From positions 496,001-560,000 of the forward strand of contig NZ_JAFVMG010000001.1 in assembly GCF_017377745.1 (NCBI RefSeq): a stretch of 64,000 bases of DNA. Reading direction: 5' to 3'. The stretch comes from Acetobacter suratthaniensis (GTDB lineage Bacteria; Pseudomonadota; Alphaproteobacteria; Acetobacterales; Acetobacteraceae). Below are positions 1 through 9,098 of this stretch, in pieces. The position numbers and the translations under genes were made by a program. The stretch's first letter is position 1. Each line of letters opens with the position of its first letter. The notes beneath the pieces were generated by a model, which made no database searches, had not been told where the DNA came from, and worked only from the letters and a program-made list of their open reading frames with translations.

Positions 1-1267
1 TAGCGCGCAGGGCATCGGGTGGGGTACCCGGCCCGGTCCAGACCGTGCGGGTAATATCGGTGGTGCCATCAGGATACTGAGCACCGCTATCGCACAGATA
101 AACCTCGTTCTCGCCCAGCCTGCGGTCGCTTTGCGCAGTGACCCGATAATGGATGATGGCTCCATTGGGGCCAGAGCCGGAAATGGTGGGAAAGGAATCG
201 CCCCGATAGAGCGGGTGCTCGGCCCGGAACGCTTCAAGCTGCGCCACGGATTCAAGCTCGGTGCAGCCCTGACCCTGCGTGTCCAGCCAGTGCAGAAAGC
301 GGCATACGGCCACGCCGTCACGCAGATGGGCTGCGCGCATGCCCGCCTGTTCTATGGCGTTCTTGCGGGCCTTGGGCAGCAGGCAGGGATCGGGCGTGGG
401 GCAGACTGTCGCCCCTGCAGTTTCCAGAACCTGTTTGAACCAGACGGCATTGGAGGTGGGGTCTACCCCAATATGCCGGGCTGTCAGTGCGCTCAGGACT
501 GCGGGCATATGCTCCGGTGCGTGCAGGCGCACATCCGGCCCGAGCCATGCCTGCACGGCAGGTGGTATTTTGGCTTCAGACACGAACAGATCAAGTGTCG
601 CATCAGCATGGATCACGGCAAAGGCAAGGATGACCGGTGTGCAGGGAATATCCGCGCCCCGGATATTAAGCAGCCACGCGATGGAGGCACTATCGCTCAG
701 CACGGCGGCATCCTGCCCGATCCGGCTGAGTTCAGCAGCAATGGCCGCGCGTTTGTTCAGCGATGCCTCGCCCGCATAGTCCAGTGGGTGAATAAAAGCC
801 GGAGCATCAGGCAAAGAGGGGCGGTCAGCCCACAGCGTGTCTATCAGGTTGTGCGCCGTAGGCACCAATGTCAGGCCCGGAAGCGACAGGAACGGTGCGA
901 GGGCTGACTGGCTCATGATGCGAGGATCATAACCAATGCGGCTGCCCGGCGTGGCGTTGGCTGCTAGCCATGAAGCGGGGGGAGTGTTGAGGCTGTGCTG
1001 GCACTCCCAACAGGAGGCGTCGACTTCCTGCGCCATCTGGGTTGTGTAGCGGCCATCAGAAAAAACAGCGGCTTTGGTGGCCAGCACCACGGCGCTGCCC
1101 GCGCTGCCGGTAAAGCCTGTCAGCCAGGCCAGACGTTCGGCGCAGGCTGGGGTGTATTCCCCCAGATATTCATCGCTATGGGGGACCAGAAGCCCATCCA
1201 GCCCGTTCTCTGACAATGCTGCGCGCAGGGCTGCAAGGCGGTGGGGAAAAGGATGGGCAGGGGACAT
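1..1267 (-). CDS. pepP: Xaa-Pro aminopeptidase (aminopeptidase P, M24B), 3' end outside window
   Basis: A metallopeptidase that removes the N-terminal residue from peptides with proline in position 2. The 422 codons present hold the creatinase-like N-terminal domain (GLDGLLVPHSDEYLGEY about residues 18-34, then LTGFTGSAGSAVV), a middle domain, and the start of the M24 pita-bread domain. The segment DSGAQYPDGTTDITR near residue 400 supplies the first two metal-binding aspartates; the later His and Glu ligands lie beyond base 1. This is the long, eukaryote-like APP type rather than the 440-residue E. coli PepP type. The start ATG (1265-1267) lies 2 nt after the prmA stop, so the two are co-transcribed. 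Confidence 0.9.
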   Translation of the reverse strand, partial: MSPAHPFPHRLAALRAALSENGLDGLLVPHSDEYLGEYTPACAERLAWLTGFTGSAGSAVVLATKAAVFSDGRYTTQMAQEVDASCWECQHSLNTPPASWLAANATPGSRIGYDPRIMSQSALAPFLSLPGLTLVPTAHNLIDTLWADRPSLPDAPAFIHPLDYAGEASLNKRAAIAAELSRIGQDAAVLSDSASIAWLLNIRGADIPCTPVILAFAVIHADATLDLFVSEAKIPPAVQAWLGPDVRLHAPEHMPAVLSALTARHIGVDPTSNAVWFKQVLETAGATVCPTPDPCLLPKARKNAIEQAGMRAAHLRDGVAVCRFLHWLDTQGQGCTELESVAQLEAFRAEHPLYRGDSFPTISGSGPNGAIIHYRVTAQSDRRLGENEVYLCDSGAQYPDGTTDITRTVWTGPGTPPDALRA

Positions 1268-1269
1268 GC

Positions 1270-2196
1270 TTATTGTCCTTTAAGATACGCTGTGGGGCGG
1301 TTGGGCTTGCGGAGCACGAGTGTGGCCCAGTCACCTTCGGTCAGCACCTGCTCAAGCACCAGTCCTTGCTGCCTGTGGGCGGACAGCACCATGCGGATCT
1401 GCGTGCGCAGAAGCCCCGCCAGAATGACGGTGCCCCCGGGGCGCAGGTTGTGGGCGAGGTCTTTGGCCATCAGGCAAAGCGGGCGTGCCAGAATATTGGC
1501 AAAGACCAGATCATACGGGGCTGCGCGGCGGATGGCGGGCGTATTCCAGCCATTGCCCAGCCGACAGGTTAACAGGCGGCCAAGCTGGTTGCGCTGGGCG
1601 TTATGGGCCGAAACCCGTACCGACCACGGTTCAATATCCACCGCCAGAACCGGCCTGTGCAGCAGAGCCGCCGCCGCCATAGCCAGAATGCCGGTGCCGC
1701 AGCCCAGATCAAGGATATGCCGGGGGGCGCGGTGAGCGATCCGCTCCAGTGCGCGCAGGCACCCACGGGTGGAGCCGTGCTCGCCGGAGCCGAAGGCCAC
1801 GCCTGCATCGAGAGTCAGGGCAATGCGGGTGCTGTCGGCCTGATCGGGCAGGTGCGTGCCACGAATGACGAAACGACGGCCCACTGCCTGCTCGGGAAAA
1901 GCTTCGTAGGTGCGGGCCAGCCAGCCTTCGGCCTCGGTGGGGCTGCGTTCAAGCTCCGGGCTTTCGCCGCTGGCCAGTTGGGCCAGCAGCAGGGCCGGGG
2001 CCAGTTCATCTTCCCGGTGGCCGTGATCGCGCACACCTTCCACCCGCCAGAGTGTTCCCTCCGGGTTGGCCTCGAAAATGCCCACGGTGGTGCACACGCT
2101 GCCGATGGCGTTTTCAAAAAACGGCACAGCGGCTTCGGGTACGGTGACGGCAATCGTTTCCAGGCTGGTGGCGTGGCGGCGGGTGGTGGGGGCCAT
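1270..2196 (-). CDS. prmA: Ribosomal protein L11 methyltransferase
   Basis: SAM-dependent methyltransferase that methylates ribosomal protein L11 in the cytoplasm. The 308-residue protein has an N-terminal substrate-recognition region, the PrmA signature AFGSGEHGSTRGCL (about 134-147, usually AFGTGxHxTT), the SAM-binding loop LDLGCGTGIL (about 162-171) and the FANILARPL catalytic segment. It is close to the family's usual length. The start codon overlaps the uvrD stop by one base (TAATG), and aminopeptidase P follows 2 nt after its stop, so uvrD-prmA-pepP look like one transcription unit. Confidence 0.93.
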   Translation of the reverse strand: MAPTTRRHATSLETIAVTVPEAAVPFFENAIGSVCTTVGIFEANPEGTLWRVEGVRDHGHREDELAPALLLAQLASGESPELERSPTEAEGWLARTYEAFPEQAVGRRFVIRGTHLPDQADSTRIALTLDAGVAFGSGEHGSTRGCLRALERIAHRAPRHILDLGCGTGILAMAAAALLHRPVLAVDIEPWSVRVSAHNAQRNQLGRLLTCRLGNGWNTPAIRRAAPYDLVFANILARPLCLMAKDLAHNLRPGGTVILAGLLRTQIRMVLSAHRQQGLVLEQVLTEGDWATLVLRKPNRPTAYLKGQ

Positions 2197-4442
2197 TACA
2201 GTTTCTCGATAAAGGAGGAAAGAAGTCGTTTGGTGCCAGCCCCTTCGAACGCAACCTCAACATGGTGGCGATCAACGGCAATGACGGTGCCTTCCCCAAA
2301 GCGGGGGTGGCGCACCTGCTGGCCCAGCGCGAAGGCGGGTGCCGCAGGGGCGGGGCGGGGTGTTGGCCTGCGGGTGGGAGACAGGCCGGGTGTTGCGGTG
2401 AGTGGCCCTGCGGCGAAAAGGGATTCGGTCGTGCGCAGGCTCTGCTGGCGCGCGCCCCCTTCGTTTTTACGGGCAATGTGCTCTTCGGGCAGTTCATCCA
2501 GAAAACGGCTGGGCATGGAAGGTTGCCAGTTGGCGTAAATCCGGCGGCTGCCTGCATGGTAGATCAGGGCCAGCTTGCGCGCGCGCGTAATGCCCACATA
2601 GGCAAGGCGGCGTTCTTCCTCCAGCCCTTTCAGCCCACCTTCATCCAGCGTGCGCTGCGAGGGGAACACGCCTTCCTCCCAGCCGGGTAGGAACACGATA
2701 TCGAACTCCAGCCCTTTTGCGCCGTGTAGCGTCATGATGGATAGGCGGGCTTCCTGCGCGTTTTCATCATGCTCCATCACAAGAGCGACATGTTCGAGAA
2801 ACTCGCCCAGTGTTGGAAAATCGGCCAGCGCACGGATGAGTTCCTTGAGGTTTTCAAGGCGGCCCGGTGCTTCGGGCGAGCGATCCTGCCGCCACATGTC
2901 CAGATACCCGCTTTCTTCCAGCAGGTATTCGGTGGCGACAACATGCCCTTCGCGCGCGAGGAGTTCGCGTGTGGCCTCCAGAGTGGCCAGCAGGGTGCTG
3001 ATCTGCTCGCCCAGCTTGCCCTTGAGTGTGGCGTTTTCAAGTAGCGTGCGGGCCGCAGCACTAAGAGGCTGGCTGAGGCTGCGTGCGCAGGCGTGGAGTT
3101 TTTGCAGTGCCGCTGGGCCTACGCCCCGCTTTGGGGTGTTGACGATTCGCTCAAAAGCCAGATCATCCGCAGGCTGGTTGAGCACGCGCAGATAAGCGAG
3201 GGTATCGCGTATTTCAGTCCGTTCGTAAAAGCGGATACCGCCGACAATGCGGTAGGGCAGGCCGGTTTGTACCAGTCGCTCCTCGAAGGCGCGGGTCTGA
3301 AAACCTGCACGTACCAGAATGGCCATTTCAGCCAGCGAGTGCCCCTGCCTGCGCAGGGATTCGGCGCGTTCACAAACACTCCGGGCTTCGGCATCCGAAT
3401 CCCACACCCCGATCACGCGGACTTTCTCGCCCTCGGAATCCTCCCGTCCTGAACGTAGGGTTTTACCCAGACGCTCGTCATTATGGGCGATCAGCCCCGC
3501 GGCTGCTCCCAGAATATGCCGGGTGGAGCGATAGTTACGTTCCAGCCTGACAACCTGTGCGCCGGGGAAGTCTTTTTCAAAACGCAGGATGTTTTCAACC
3601 TCGGCCCCACGCCATGAGTAGATCGACTGATCATCATCCCCCACGCAGCAGATATTGGCTGATCCATCGGGCTGTTTGGCCAGCAGGCGCAGCCATAGAT
3701 ACTGGACGGTGTTGGTGTCCTGATATTCGTCCACCAGAATATAGCGGAACAGGCGGTGATACTGGGCCAGAATATCGGGCTGGGTGCGCAGGATTTCCGT
3801 TACATGCAGCATCAGATCGCCAAAATCGCAGGCGTTAAGCTGCTTCAGCCGCTGCTGATAGGCTTCATACACGGCACGAGCATGGCCGTTGGCGAAGTCC
3901 GTATCTTCCGTAGGCGTTACGCGTTCGGGTGTCAGGCCCCGGTCTTTCCAGCGCTGGATCACGCCCAGCAGGCCGGGTGCGGGCCAGCGTTTGGTGTCGA
4001 TCCGCCACGGCTCCATCACCTGCTTGAGCAGGCGCAACTGGTCATCCGTATCCAGAATGGTGAAGCTGGATGTCAGGCCCACGGTTTCGGCATGGCGGCG
4101 GAGCATACGCGCACACAGGGCATGGAATGTGCCAAGCCATAACCCTTCCGCCGGGTTGCCCAGCAGGGTGCCAACGCGCTCGCGCATTTCCCGCGCGGCC
4201 TTGTTGGTGAAGGTTACAGCCAGAATCTGCCATGGCTTCGCGCGGCCTGTCAGCAGGATATGCGCGAAACGGGTTGTCAGCACACGGGTTTTGCCCGTGC
4301 CAGCACCGGCCAGCACCAGCAGCGGGCCATCCGTGGTTTCAATGGCTGCGCGCTGCTCGGGGTTGAGTCGTTCAAGGTAGGACTCGCCCTGAGCGGGCTG
4401 GGGCGCAAAAAGCGGTGAGGAAGGGGGTTCGGATGTCGTCAC
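2196..4442 (-). CDS. uvrD: Superfamily 1 DNA helicase UvrD/PcrA
   Basis: 3'-5' DNA helicase of nucleotide excision repair and mismatch repair. The 748 residues carry the full SF1A motif series: Walker A LAGAGTGKT (about 44-52), DEYQDTN (Walker B), GDDDQSIYSWRGA (motif III), LERNYRST (motif IV), TLHGAKGLEFD (motif V) and RRLAYVGITRAR (motif VI). The C-terminus (VRHPRFGEGTVIAVD) is the Tudor-like fold that binds RNA polymerase in PcrA/UvrD. The start is GTG, supported by AAGGGG about 4 nt upstream. UvrD and PcrA cannot be separated by eye. It is first in an apparent uvrD-prmA-pepP operon and divergent from the radC pair. Confidence 0.95.
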   Translation of the reverse strand: MTTSEPPSSPLFAPQPAQGESYLERLNPEQRAAIETTDGPLLVLAGAGTGKTRVLTTRFAHILLTGRAKPWQILAVTFTNKAAREMRERVGTLLGNPAEGLWLGTFHALCARMLRRHAETVGLTSSFTILDTDDQLRLLKQVMEPWRIDTKRWPAPGLLGVIQRWKDRGLTPERVTPTEDTDFANGHARAVYEAYQQRLKQLNACDFGDLMLHVTEILRTQPDILAQYHRLFRYILVDEYQDTNTVQYLWLRLLAKQPDGSANICCVGDDDQSIYSWRGAEVENILRFEKDFPGAQVVRLERNYRSTRHILGAAAGLIAHNDERLGKTLRSGREDSEGEKVRVIGVWDSDAEARSVCERAESLRRQGHSLAEMAILVRAGFQTRAFEERLVQTGLPYRIVGGIRFYERTEIRDTLAYLRVLNQPADDLAFERIVNTPKRGVGPAALQKLHACARSLSQPLSAAARTLLENATLKGKLGEQISTLLATLEATRELLAREGHVVATEYLLEESGYLDMWRQDRSPEAPGRLENLKELIRALADFPTLGEFLEHVALVMEHDENAQEARLSIMTLHGAKGLEFDIVFLPGWEEGVFPSQRTLDEGGLKGLEEERRLAYVGITRARKLALIYHAGSRRIYANWQPSMPSRFLDELPEEHIARKNEGGARQQSLRTTESLFAAGPLTATPGLSPTRRPTPRPAPAAPAFALGQQVRHPRFGEGTVIAVDRHHVEVAFEGAGTKRLLSSFIEKL

Positions 4443-4452
4443 CTGCCCCTTA

Positions 4453-4458
4453 TATAAT
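4453..4458 (+). promoter_or_regulatory. Candidate -10 element of the radC pair
   Basis: A perfect TATAAT lies 34 nt before the first radC-like start in the divergent 49-bp gap. No good -35 hexamer is seen at 16-18 nt, so this is only suggestive. Confidence 0.3.
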
Positions 4459-4491
4459 GATGTCGGGCATTAGGCCAATCGGAGCAGGATC

Positions 4492-5247
4492 ATGGATAAC
4501 GGGCCGCCGGATGGACAGGCAGGAAGACTGCGGGCTGGCAGGCCGGGGCGGGGTGGCGCCGTATTTGGCAGTACAGGCCCGCAGGGGCACCGGCAGCGCC
4601 TGCGCGAACGTGTTTTAAGGCATGGCCCTGCCGGGCTGGCTGATTACGAAATTATCGAAATGCTGCTGTTCTCCGGTATCCCCCGGCGGGACACCAAGCC
4701 GTTGGCGAAGGCGCTTATCAACCAGTTTGGCTCATTATCGGGGGTGTTAACGGCATCGCCCACAGCATTGCGGGCCGCTGGCGCGCCCGAACGCAGTGCG
4801 GGGGTGTTTGGCTGCGTTGCCCAACTGGCGGCCAGCCCCCCGCGTGAGGCTGGGCCGGAACGTCTGACCCTTGATAGCTGGAGCAGCATTTTTCTGTACG
4901 CCACATCCTGTCTGATACTCAGCCCCAAGGGGCAGGTGCGCGCCTTGTTTCTCGATAGTCATAACAACCTGCTGGTTGATGAAGCGTTAACGGGCGAGCC
5001 TTTGCATGATGTCGGGGCGGCGGTGGCATCCCTTATGCGTCGGGCTGTGGCCTTGCATGCCTGCGCGGTTGTGACGGTGCATCTCGTGCGTGATGATACC
5101 CAACTGGATCAGGCGCTGGAGGAGGCAAGACCGCTTGCCACGGCTATTGGGCAGGCCGCACCGCCGTTGGCTATTAGCGTGCATGGGCATCTGGCTGTTG
5201 GTCGTGCACAGTGGCGTAGCTTCAGCTTCGATGGGGATGAGGCATGA
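4492..5247 (+). CDS. RadC-like protein with intact N-terminal module but degenerate JAMM site
   Basis: Member of the RadC/UPF0758 family, 251 residues. After a Gly/Arg-rich start, residues about 38-95 match the normal RadC helix-hairpin-helix module closely (RERVLRHGPAGLADYE, then IPRRDTKPLAK and FGSLSGVL). The C-terminal domain is recognisable (VRALFLDSHNNLL) but the metal-binding motif is gone: where RadC has HNHPSG-x-PxPSxxD this protein has HLVRDDTQLDQ, and the PVYPREV helix is replaced by DVGAAVASL. It is therefore predicted to be catalytically dead. The ATG has CGGAG at about 8 nt. The stop overlaps the next radC gene by 4 nt (ATGA), so the two are translationally coupled. The function of RadC proteins remains unclear even in model species. 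Confidence 0.8.
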   Translation: MDNGPPDGQAGRLRAGRPGRGGAVFGSTGPQGHRQRLRERVLRHGPAGLADYEIIEMLLFSGIPRRDTKPLAKALINQFGSLSGVLTASPTALRAAGAPERSAGVFGCVAQLAASPPREAGPERLTLDSWSSIFLYATSCLILSPKGQVRALFLDSHNNLLVDEALTGEPLHDVGAAVASLMRRAVALHACAVVTVHLVRDDTQLDQALEEARPLATAIGQAAPPLAISVHGHLAVGRAQWRSFSFDGDEA

Positions 5248-5993
5248 CGCGGCGCAAAGCGGGCGCTCCTTCGCCACGTCCTCCGCCCGGAGAGCTGGAT
5301 GACGCAGCATTTTTCCGCTTTGGGCATGCGGTAGCGCAAGGGGGCGATGTTGTTCCGCCCAGAGGGCCGCAGGCCATGGCAGGCGGGGATGACGCCGCCA
5401 CACTGGCCCGTTTTATCAGCCTTGCCGTGCCTCGGCTCTCAGCCCCGGATGCTACCGCCCAACGGCTGCTGGCGGAGCATGGTTCGCTCGCGGGTGTGTT
5501 CGCCGCAGCAGGCCATGGGGGAGCGGGCGGGGGACAGTGGCCCGATGCGCTCAGGGTTATGCTGCTGGTGGCGCATGAAGCGCGGCGGAGGGTGCAGGAG
5601 GCAGCCTTGCGGGCGCAGCGTCTGCTGGCAAGCGGGCCATCGCTTCATGCGTATCTGCATACCGTTATGGCGCATGAGCGGGTGGAGCAGATCCGCGTTC
5701 TGTATGTGGATGCGGAGCAGTATCTGCTTGAGGATGTTCTGATGGGGCAGGGCACGGTGGACCATGCGCCGGTTTACCCGCGCGAGGTTGTGCGCCGTGG
5801 GCTGGAACTTGAAGCAGCCGGGCTGATCCTTGTCCACAATCACCCGAGTGGTAATCCGGCCCCGTCAGATTCCGATATTGTCATGACCCGCCGGGTCATC
5901 GCCGCCGCCGCCGTGTTCGACATGACCGTGCTGGACCATGTGATTGTTGGCGGCGGGCGGATATTCAGCCTGCAGGCGGAAGGGCTTTTATAA
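5244..5993 (+). CDS. radC: RadC/JAB-domain protein with intact JAMM metal site
   Basis: Second RadC-family protein, 249 residues, starting inside the previous gene. The C-terminal JAB/MPN domain is complete: VDHAPVYPREVVRRGLEL, then HNHPSGNPAPSDSD with the His-x-His...Ser-xx-Asp zinc ligands, then VLDHVIVGGG. The N-terminal module is degenerate: an FGSLAGVL-like segment survives (HGSLAGVF) but the PRRDTKPLAK stretch is replaced by PRLSAPDATAQ. The JAMM fold suggests a metal-dependent hydrolase, but no substrate is established for RadC. It converges on purK with only 4 nt between the stop codons. Confidence 0.85.
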   Translation: MTRRKAGAPSPRPPPGELDDAAFFRFGHAVAQGGDVVPPRGPQAMAGGDDAATLARFISLAVPRLSAPDATAQRLLAEHGSLAGVFAAAGHGGAGGGQWPDALRVMLLVAHEARRRVQEAALRAQRLLASGPSLHAYLHTVMAHERVEQIRVLYVDAEQYLLEDVLMGQGTVDHAPVYPREVVRRGLELEAAGLILVHNHPSGNPAPSDSDIVMTRRVIAAAAVFDMTVLDHVIVGGGRIFSLQAEGLL

Positions 5994-5997
5994 GAGT

Positions 5998-7170
5998 TCA
6001 GCCTTCCTGTTCGGCCAGATCGGGTGCCGCACAGCGCGTGGCCAGAGAGCCAAGGGCTGCACGGATTCCGAATTCACCGGGCAGGCTGCCAAAGGGGAAC
6101 AGCAGATTGACATGGCCCATCTTGCGTCCGGGTAGGGCCTGCTCCTTGCCGTAAAGATGGGGGATATGGCCCGGTGTCGCCACAATATCGGGCCACAGGG
6201 CCATGTCTTCCGGCCCGACGAGGTTTTTCATCACCGCATCGGAATGGCGCACGGCGGGGGGCAGGGGCAGGCCCGCCACGGCACGGATATGTAGGTCGAA
6301 CTGATCCTGCGGGCAGGCATCCATTGTCCAGTGGCCAGAGTTATGCGGACGGGGCGCAATTTCATTGACCATCAGCGTGCCGGTGCGGGAGAGGAACATT
6401 TCCACCCCCATGATGCCGATGAGATCGAGCGCCTGAGCGATTTTTGTGGCTAGATCGCGGGCACTGTCGGCAATGTCATCCATGACTGGAGCCGGGGCCA
6501 GTGTCAGATCGAGAATGCCCTGCCAGTGGCGGTTCTGCACCGCGTCGAAACAGCGGATGGTGCCATCCGTGCCACGCGCGACCATGACGCTGAGTTCGCT
6601 GGCGAAATCCACCATGCCTTCGGCCACCAGCGGGTGGGGGGCCAGAGAGTCGAACGCGTGGTCGAGTTCCGCCGCGTCATGCACGCGCATCTGGCCTTTG
6701 CCGTCATAACCATTGCGGGTGGTTTTAAGAATGAGCGGCAGACCAAGCTGCTCCGCCGCCGCATGCAGATCCGCCCGGTTTTGCACGGCGTGCCAAGGGG
6801 CGAGGGGAATGCCTGCTTCAGACAGGAAGGTTTTTTCCGCCAGTCGATCCTGACTGATCCGCAGGATATGGCCAGAAGGCCGCACCGGGCAGTGGCGGGA
6901 GAGATGATCCAGCGCATCGGCGCTGATGTTCTCAAACTCGAACGTCACCACATCCACCGCACGGGCGAAGGCTTCCAGTGCGGCGGGGTCGTCGTAGGCG
7001 CCAAGGGTAACGGCATCAGCCACCTGTGCGGCGGGGCCGGTGGCGTCCTGTGTCAGGATATGGGTGCGGTAACCCAGCCGGGCAGCGGCAACGGCTGACA
7101 TGCGGCCAAGCTGGCCCCCGCCGACAATACCAATGACCGCGTTAGGCTGAAGGGCGGTCATGTCGTTCAT
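5998..7170 (-). CDS. purK: 5-(carboxyamino)imidazole ribonucleotide synthase
   Basis: ATP-grasp enzyme of de novo purine synthesis that carboxylates AIR to N5-CAIR using ATP and bicarbonate. Evidence is the N-terminal [12 protein letters not shown], the ATP-grasp segments [15 protein letters not shown] and [16 protein letters not shown]-like region (here [14 protein letters not shown]), and a length of 390 residues. An in-frame extension to 7224 exists, but the ATG at 7168-7170 overlaps the purE stop by 4 nt (ATGA), which fits coupled translation and gives the normal N-terminus. purE-purK form an operon that passes the unstable N5-CAIR between consecutive enzymes. Confidence 0.95.
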   Translation of the reverse strand: MNDMTALQPNAVIGIVGGGQLGRMSAVAAARLGYRTHILTQDATGPAAQVADAVTLGAYDDPAALEAFARAVDVVTFEFENISADALDHLSRHCPVRPSGHILRISQDRLAEKTFLSEAGIPLAPWHAVQNRADLHAAAEQLGLPLILKTTRNGYDGKGQMRVHDAAELDHAFDSLAPHPLVAEGMVDFASELSVMVARGTDGTIRCFDAVQNRHWQGILDLTLAPAPVMDDIADSARDLATKIAQALDLIGIMGVEMFLSRTGTLMVNEIAPRPHNSGHWTMDACPQDQFDLHIRAVAGLPLPPAVRHSDAVMKNLVGPEDMALWPDIVATPGHIPHLYGKEQALPGRKMGHVNLLFPFGSLPGEFGIRAALGSLATRCAAPDLAEQEG

Positions 7171-7757
7171 GGCAGTTCGGTCATGGGAGTGTTGGGGACA
7201 GAGGCGGTCTGCACGGCGCGCCATGCTTCAAGCCGGGCGGCGAGAGGCGCATCCTGCACGGCCAGAATGGAGATCGCCAGCAGGGCCGCGTTCTTGGCCC
7301 CCGGCGCGCCAATGGCCAGTGTGCCGACCGGTACGCCGCCGGGCATCTGCACGATGGAGAGCAGGCTGTCCATGCCCTTGAGCGCGCGTGATTCTACCGG
7401 CACGCCCAGCACGGGCAGGCGGGTCCATGCCGCACACATGCCCGGCAGATGCGCAGCCCCGCCCGCACCCGCGATAATAACATGCAAACCGCGGTCTGCT
7501 GCCGTGCGCGCGTATTCGGCCAGCCTGTCTGGTGTACGGTGGGCCGAGACGATATTGACCTCATGCGCGACCCCGAGCTCGTTCAGGATTGCATCCGCAT
7601 GGCGCATGGTTTCCCAGTCGGACTGGCTGCCCATGATAATGCCCACACGTACGGCGGCACCTTCTGCTGTCGTGGTGCTGGTCTGTTCGGATGCGGAACG
7701 GGTATCCGTGTCGCTGTCATACGAGGCGTCGGGCGGGAACTGGTCTTGCGTGCTCAC
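7167..7757 (-). CDS. purE: N5-CAIR mutase
   Basis: Class I PurE converts N5-CAIR to CAIR in purine synthesis. The core begins at about residue 37 with [14 protein letters not shown], followed by the active-site segment SAHRTPDRL and the glycine-rich [14 protein letters not shown]. At 196 residues it carries about 36 extra N-terminal residues rich in Ser, Thr and Asp that are not part of the conserved fold; the true start could be internal, although no strong alternative is seen. The stop overlaps purK by 4 nt. Confidence 0.93.
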   Translation of the reverse strand: MSTQDQFPPDASYDSDTDTRSASEQTSTTTAEGAAVRVGIIMGSQSDWETMRHADAILNELGVAHEVNIVSAHRTPDRLAEYARTAADRGLHVIIAGAGGAAHLPGMCAAWTRLPVLGVPVESRALKGMDSLLSIVQMPGGVPVGTLAIGAPGAKNAALLAISILAVQDAPLAARLEAWRAVQTASVPNTPMTELP

Positions 7758-7867
7758 GGGGGCGGTCTATCCACTTGGTCTGGCCAGACGCGCGGGGCAC
7801 GCGTGCAGGCCGGTTGGCAAGGAGGGTGGTCTACAGAAAGTGCCGGTAGGCTGGCGTCAAAAAAAGG

Positions 7868-8074
7868 TCAGGCAATATTGTCCGGGATCAGCCTGCTTTC
7901 AAGCCTTGTGATGAGGTCCTTAAGCTGAAGCTTCCGTTTTTTGAGGCGCTGGAGGTAAAGCTGGTCGATAAACGCCGTTTCGGATGTCATGCGGTTGATG
8001 ACCGTATCGAGATCGCGGTGTTCGCTGCGGAGTTCATGAAGCTGGCCAAGCACTGAATCACGATCATGCAGCAT
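7868..8074 (-). CDS. YdcH/DUF465 family small protein
   Basis: A 68-residue, largely helical protein with the DUF465 pattern: EHRDLDTVINRM, then YLQRLKKRKLQLKDLI near the C-terminus. The family is common in Proteobacteria and has no established biochemical role. The ATG is preceded by AAGGAGAG at about 6 nt, a strong ribosome binding site. A second DUF465 gene lies divergently 230 bp away (8305-8469). Confidence 0.8.
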   Translation of the reverse strand: MLHDRDSVLGQLHELRSEHRDLDTVINRMTSETAFIDQLYLQRLKKRKLQLKDLITRLESRLIPDNIA

Positions 8075-8304
8075 TCTGTTGCTCTCCTTACACCGGGGTA
8101 GGACTCTGCGTAGCGCCGGAGTTTCGCCCGCGCACGTATTTCCAGACAGTGTTCACCAACCTGACGCATCAGGCCAGCCCACGGATACAAAAAAGTTCCA
8201 TGAACCCAGTGCATGGCATGATGTCGTGAATAATGAAATTAGCATGAAATTAACGGCGGACAGTACGTTACCGTAGTCACGTCCACAACCAAATGGAGGC
8301 CGCC

Positions 8305-8469
8305 ATGACGCGCCTTGCAAGGATTGAAAGTCTCAAGACCCGCCATTTCCGTGTTGACCAGCAGATTGCCTCCGAAGGCGGAAGGCCCAGACCTGACGAG
8401 CGCGTACTTATGTGCCTGAAGCTGCAAAAGCTGCGGCTCAAGGAAGAAATCGAAAAGCTCGCGACATAA
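8305..8469 (+). CDS. Second YdcH/DUF465 family small protein
   Basis: A 54-residue protein with the same helical pattern as its divergent neighbour: RIESLKTRHFRVDQQI, then LKLQKLRLKEEIEKL. This is the DUF465 layout with an interrupted middle (SEGGRPRPDER). The start ATG at 8305 is chosen over an in-frame ATG 12 nt upstream because GGAGG (8295-8299) sits 5 nt before it. The function is unknown. A GC-rich hairpin follows the stop. Confidence 0.7.
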   Translation: MTRLARIESLKTRHFRVDQQIASEGGRPRPDERVLMCLKLQKLRLKEEIEKLAT

Positions 8470-8476
8470 CCACAAG

Positions 8477-8498
8477 CCCCGGCGCACAGGCGCCGGGG
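8477..8498. terminator. Bidirectional terminator-like hairpin
   Basis: Perfect 9-bp stem CCCCGGCGC / GCGCCGGGG with an ACAG loop, placed between the convergent DUF465 gene and trcR. There is no clear T-run, so it may work as a stabilising hairpin rather than a classical Rho-independent terminator. Confidence 0.5.
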
Positions 8499-8507
8499 TA
8501 GGTCGCG

Positions 8508-9098
8508 TTATTCTTCAGAAAAATTGAAATCGCCAGCGTCAAGGGCGGGGGTGGGAATTTCTGCTCCTTCCCGCTCAAGCCGCGTGTTGGCTTCCGTAAT
8601 GGCGGCGTTCAGGTCTGTCTGGCTGCACAGGCCAACCGTCACGGGGTCGCGCGGTTTGATGTTGGGCGTGTTCCAGTGCTGCTTGTCACGCACCTTGGCA
8701 ATGGTGTCCTTGGTGGTGCCGAGCAGTTTGACAACCTGCACATCGTTCAGCTGCGGGTAGTTGCGCAGCAGGAAGGCAATGCCATCGGGCCGGTCATGGC
8801 GCTTGGCGATGGGCGTGTAACGCGCACCCTTGGAGCGGCGGCGCACCGGGTTGTTGCCGGTCAGAATCTTCAGGCGTGCGGTGGTTGAAGCCTCGCAGCG
8901 ACGGATTTCTTCGGCAGTTAACTGGTGGTTGGCAATCGGGTCGTAGCCGACAATGCCCTGCGCAACCTCACCATCCGCGATGGCCTGTACTTCCAGCGGG
9001 TGCATGCCGCAGAAGGTGGCGATCTGCTCGAAGCTGAGGGCGGTTTTTTCAATCAGCCACACGGCGGTCGCCTTGGGCATGAGCGGTAAGGTGGTCAT
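8508..9098 (-). CDS. trcR: TrcR-type cell-cycle transcriptional regulator (DUF1013)
   Basis: Small regulator found almost only in Alphaproteobacteria and annotated there as cell cycle transcriptional regulator TrcR. The 196-residue protein shows the family core: LPLMPKATAVWLIEKTALSF, then IATFCGMHPLEVQAIADGE, LTAEEIRRCE, and a second helical part (LLRNYPQLNDVQVVKLLGTT). The pattern of two helix-turn-helix-like segments suggests nucleic-acid or RNA polymerase contact; this is inference. The start at 9098 is preferred over 9107 because GGATGGAAG precedes it at a sensible distance. Confidence 0.85.
   Translation of the reverse strand: MTTLPLMPKATAVWLIEKTALSFEQIATFCGMHPLEVQAIADGEVAQGIVGYDPIANHQLTAEEIRRCEASTTARLKILTGNNPVRRRSKGARYTPIAKRHDRPDGIAFLLRNYPQLNDVQVVKLLGTTKDTIAKVRDKQHWNTPNIKPRDPVTVGLCSQTDLNAAITEANTRLEREGAEIPTPALDAGDFNFSEE

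Noticed and set aside
7830-7860. purE promoter TTGACG with TGTAGA
   Set aside because: The 19-nt spacing and weak -10 make it unconvincing.
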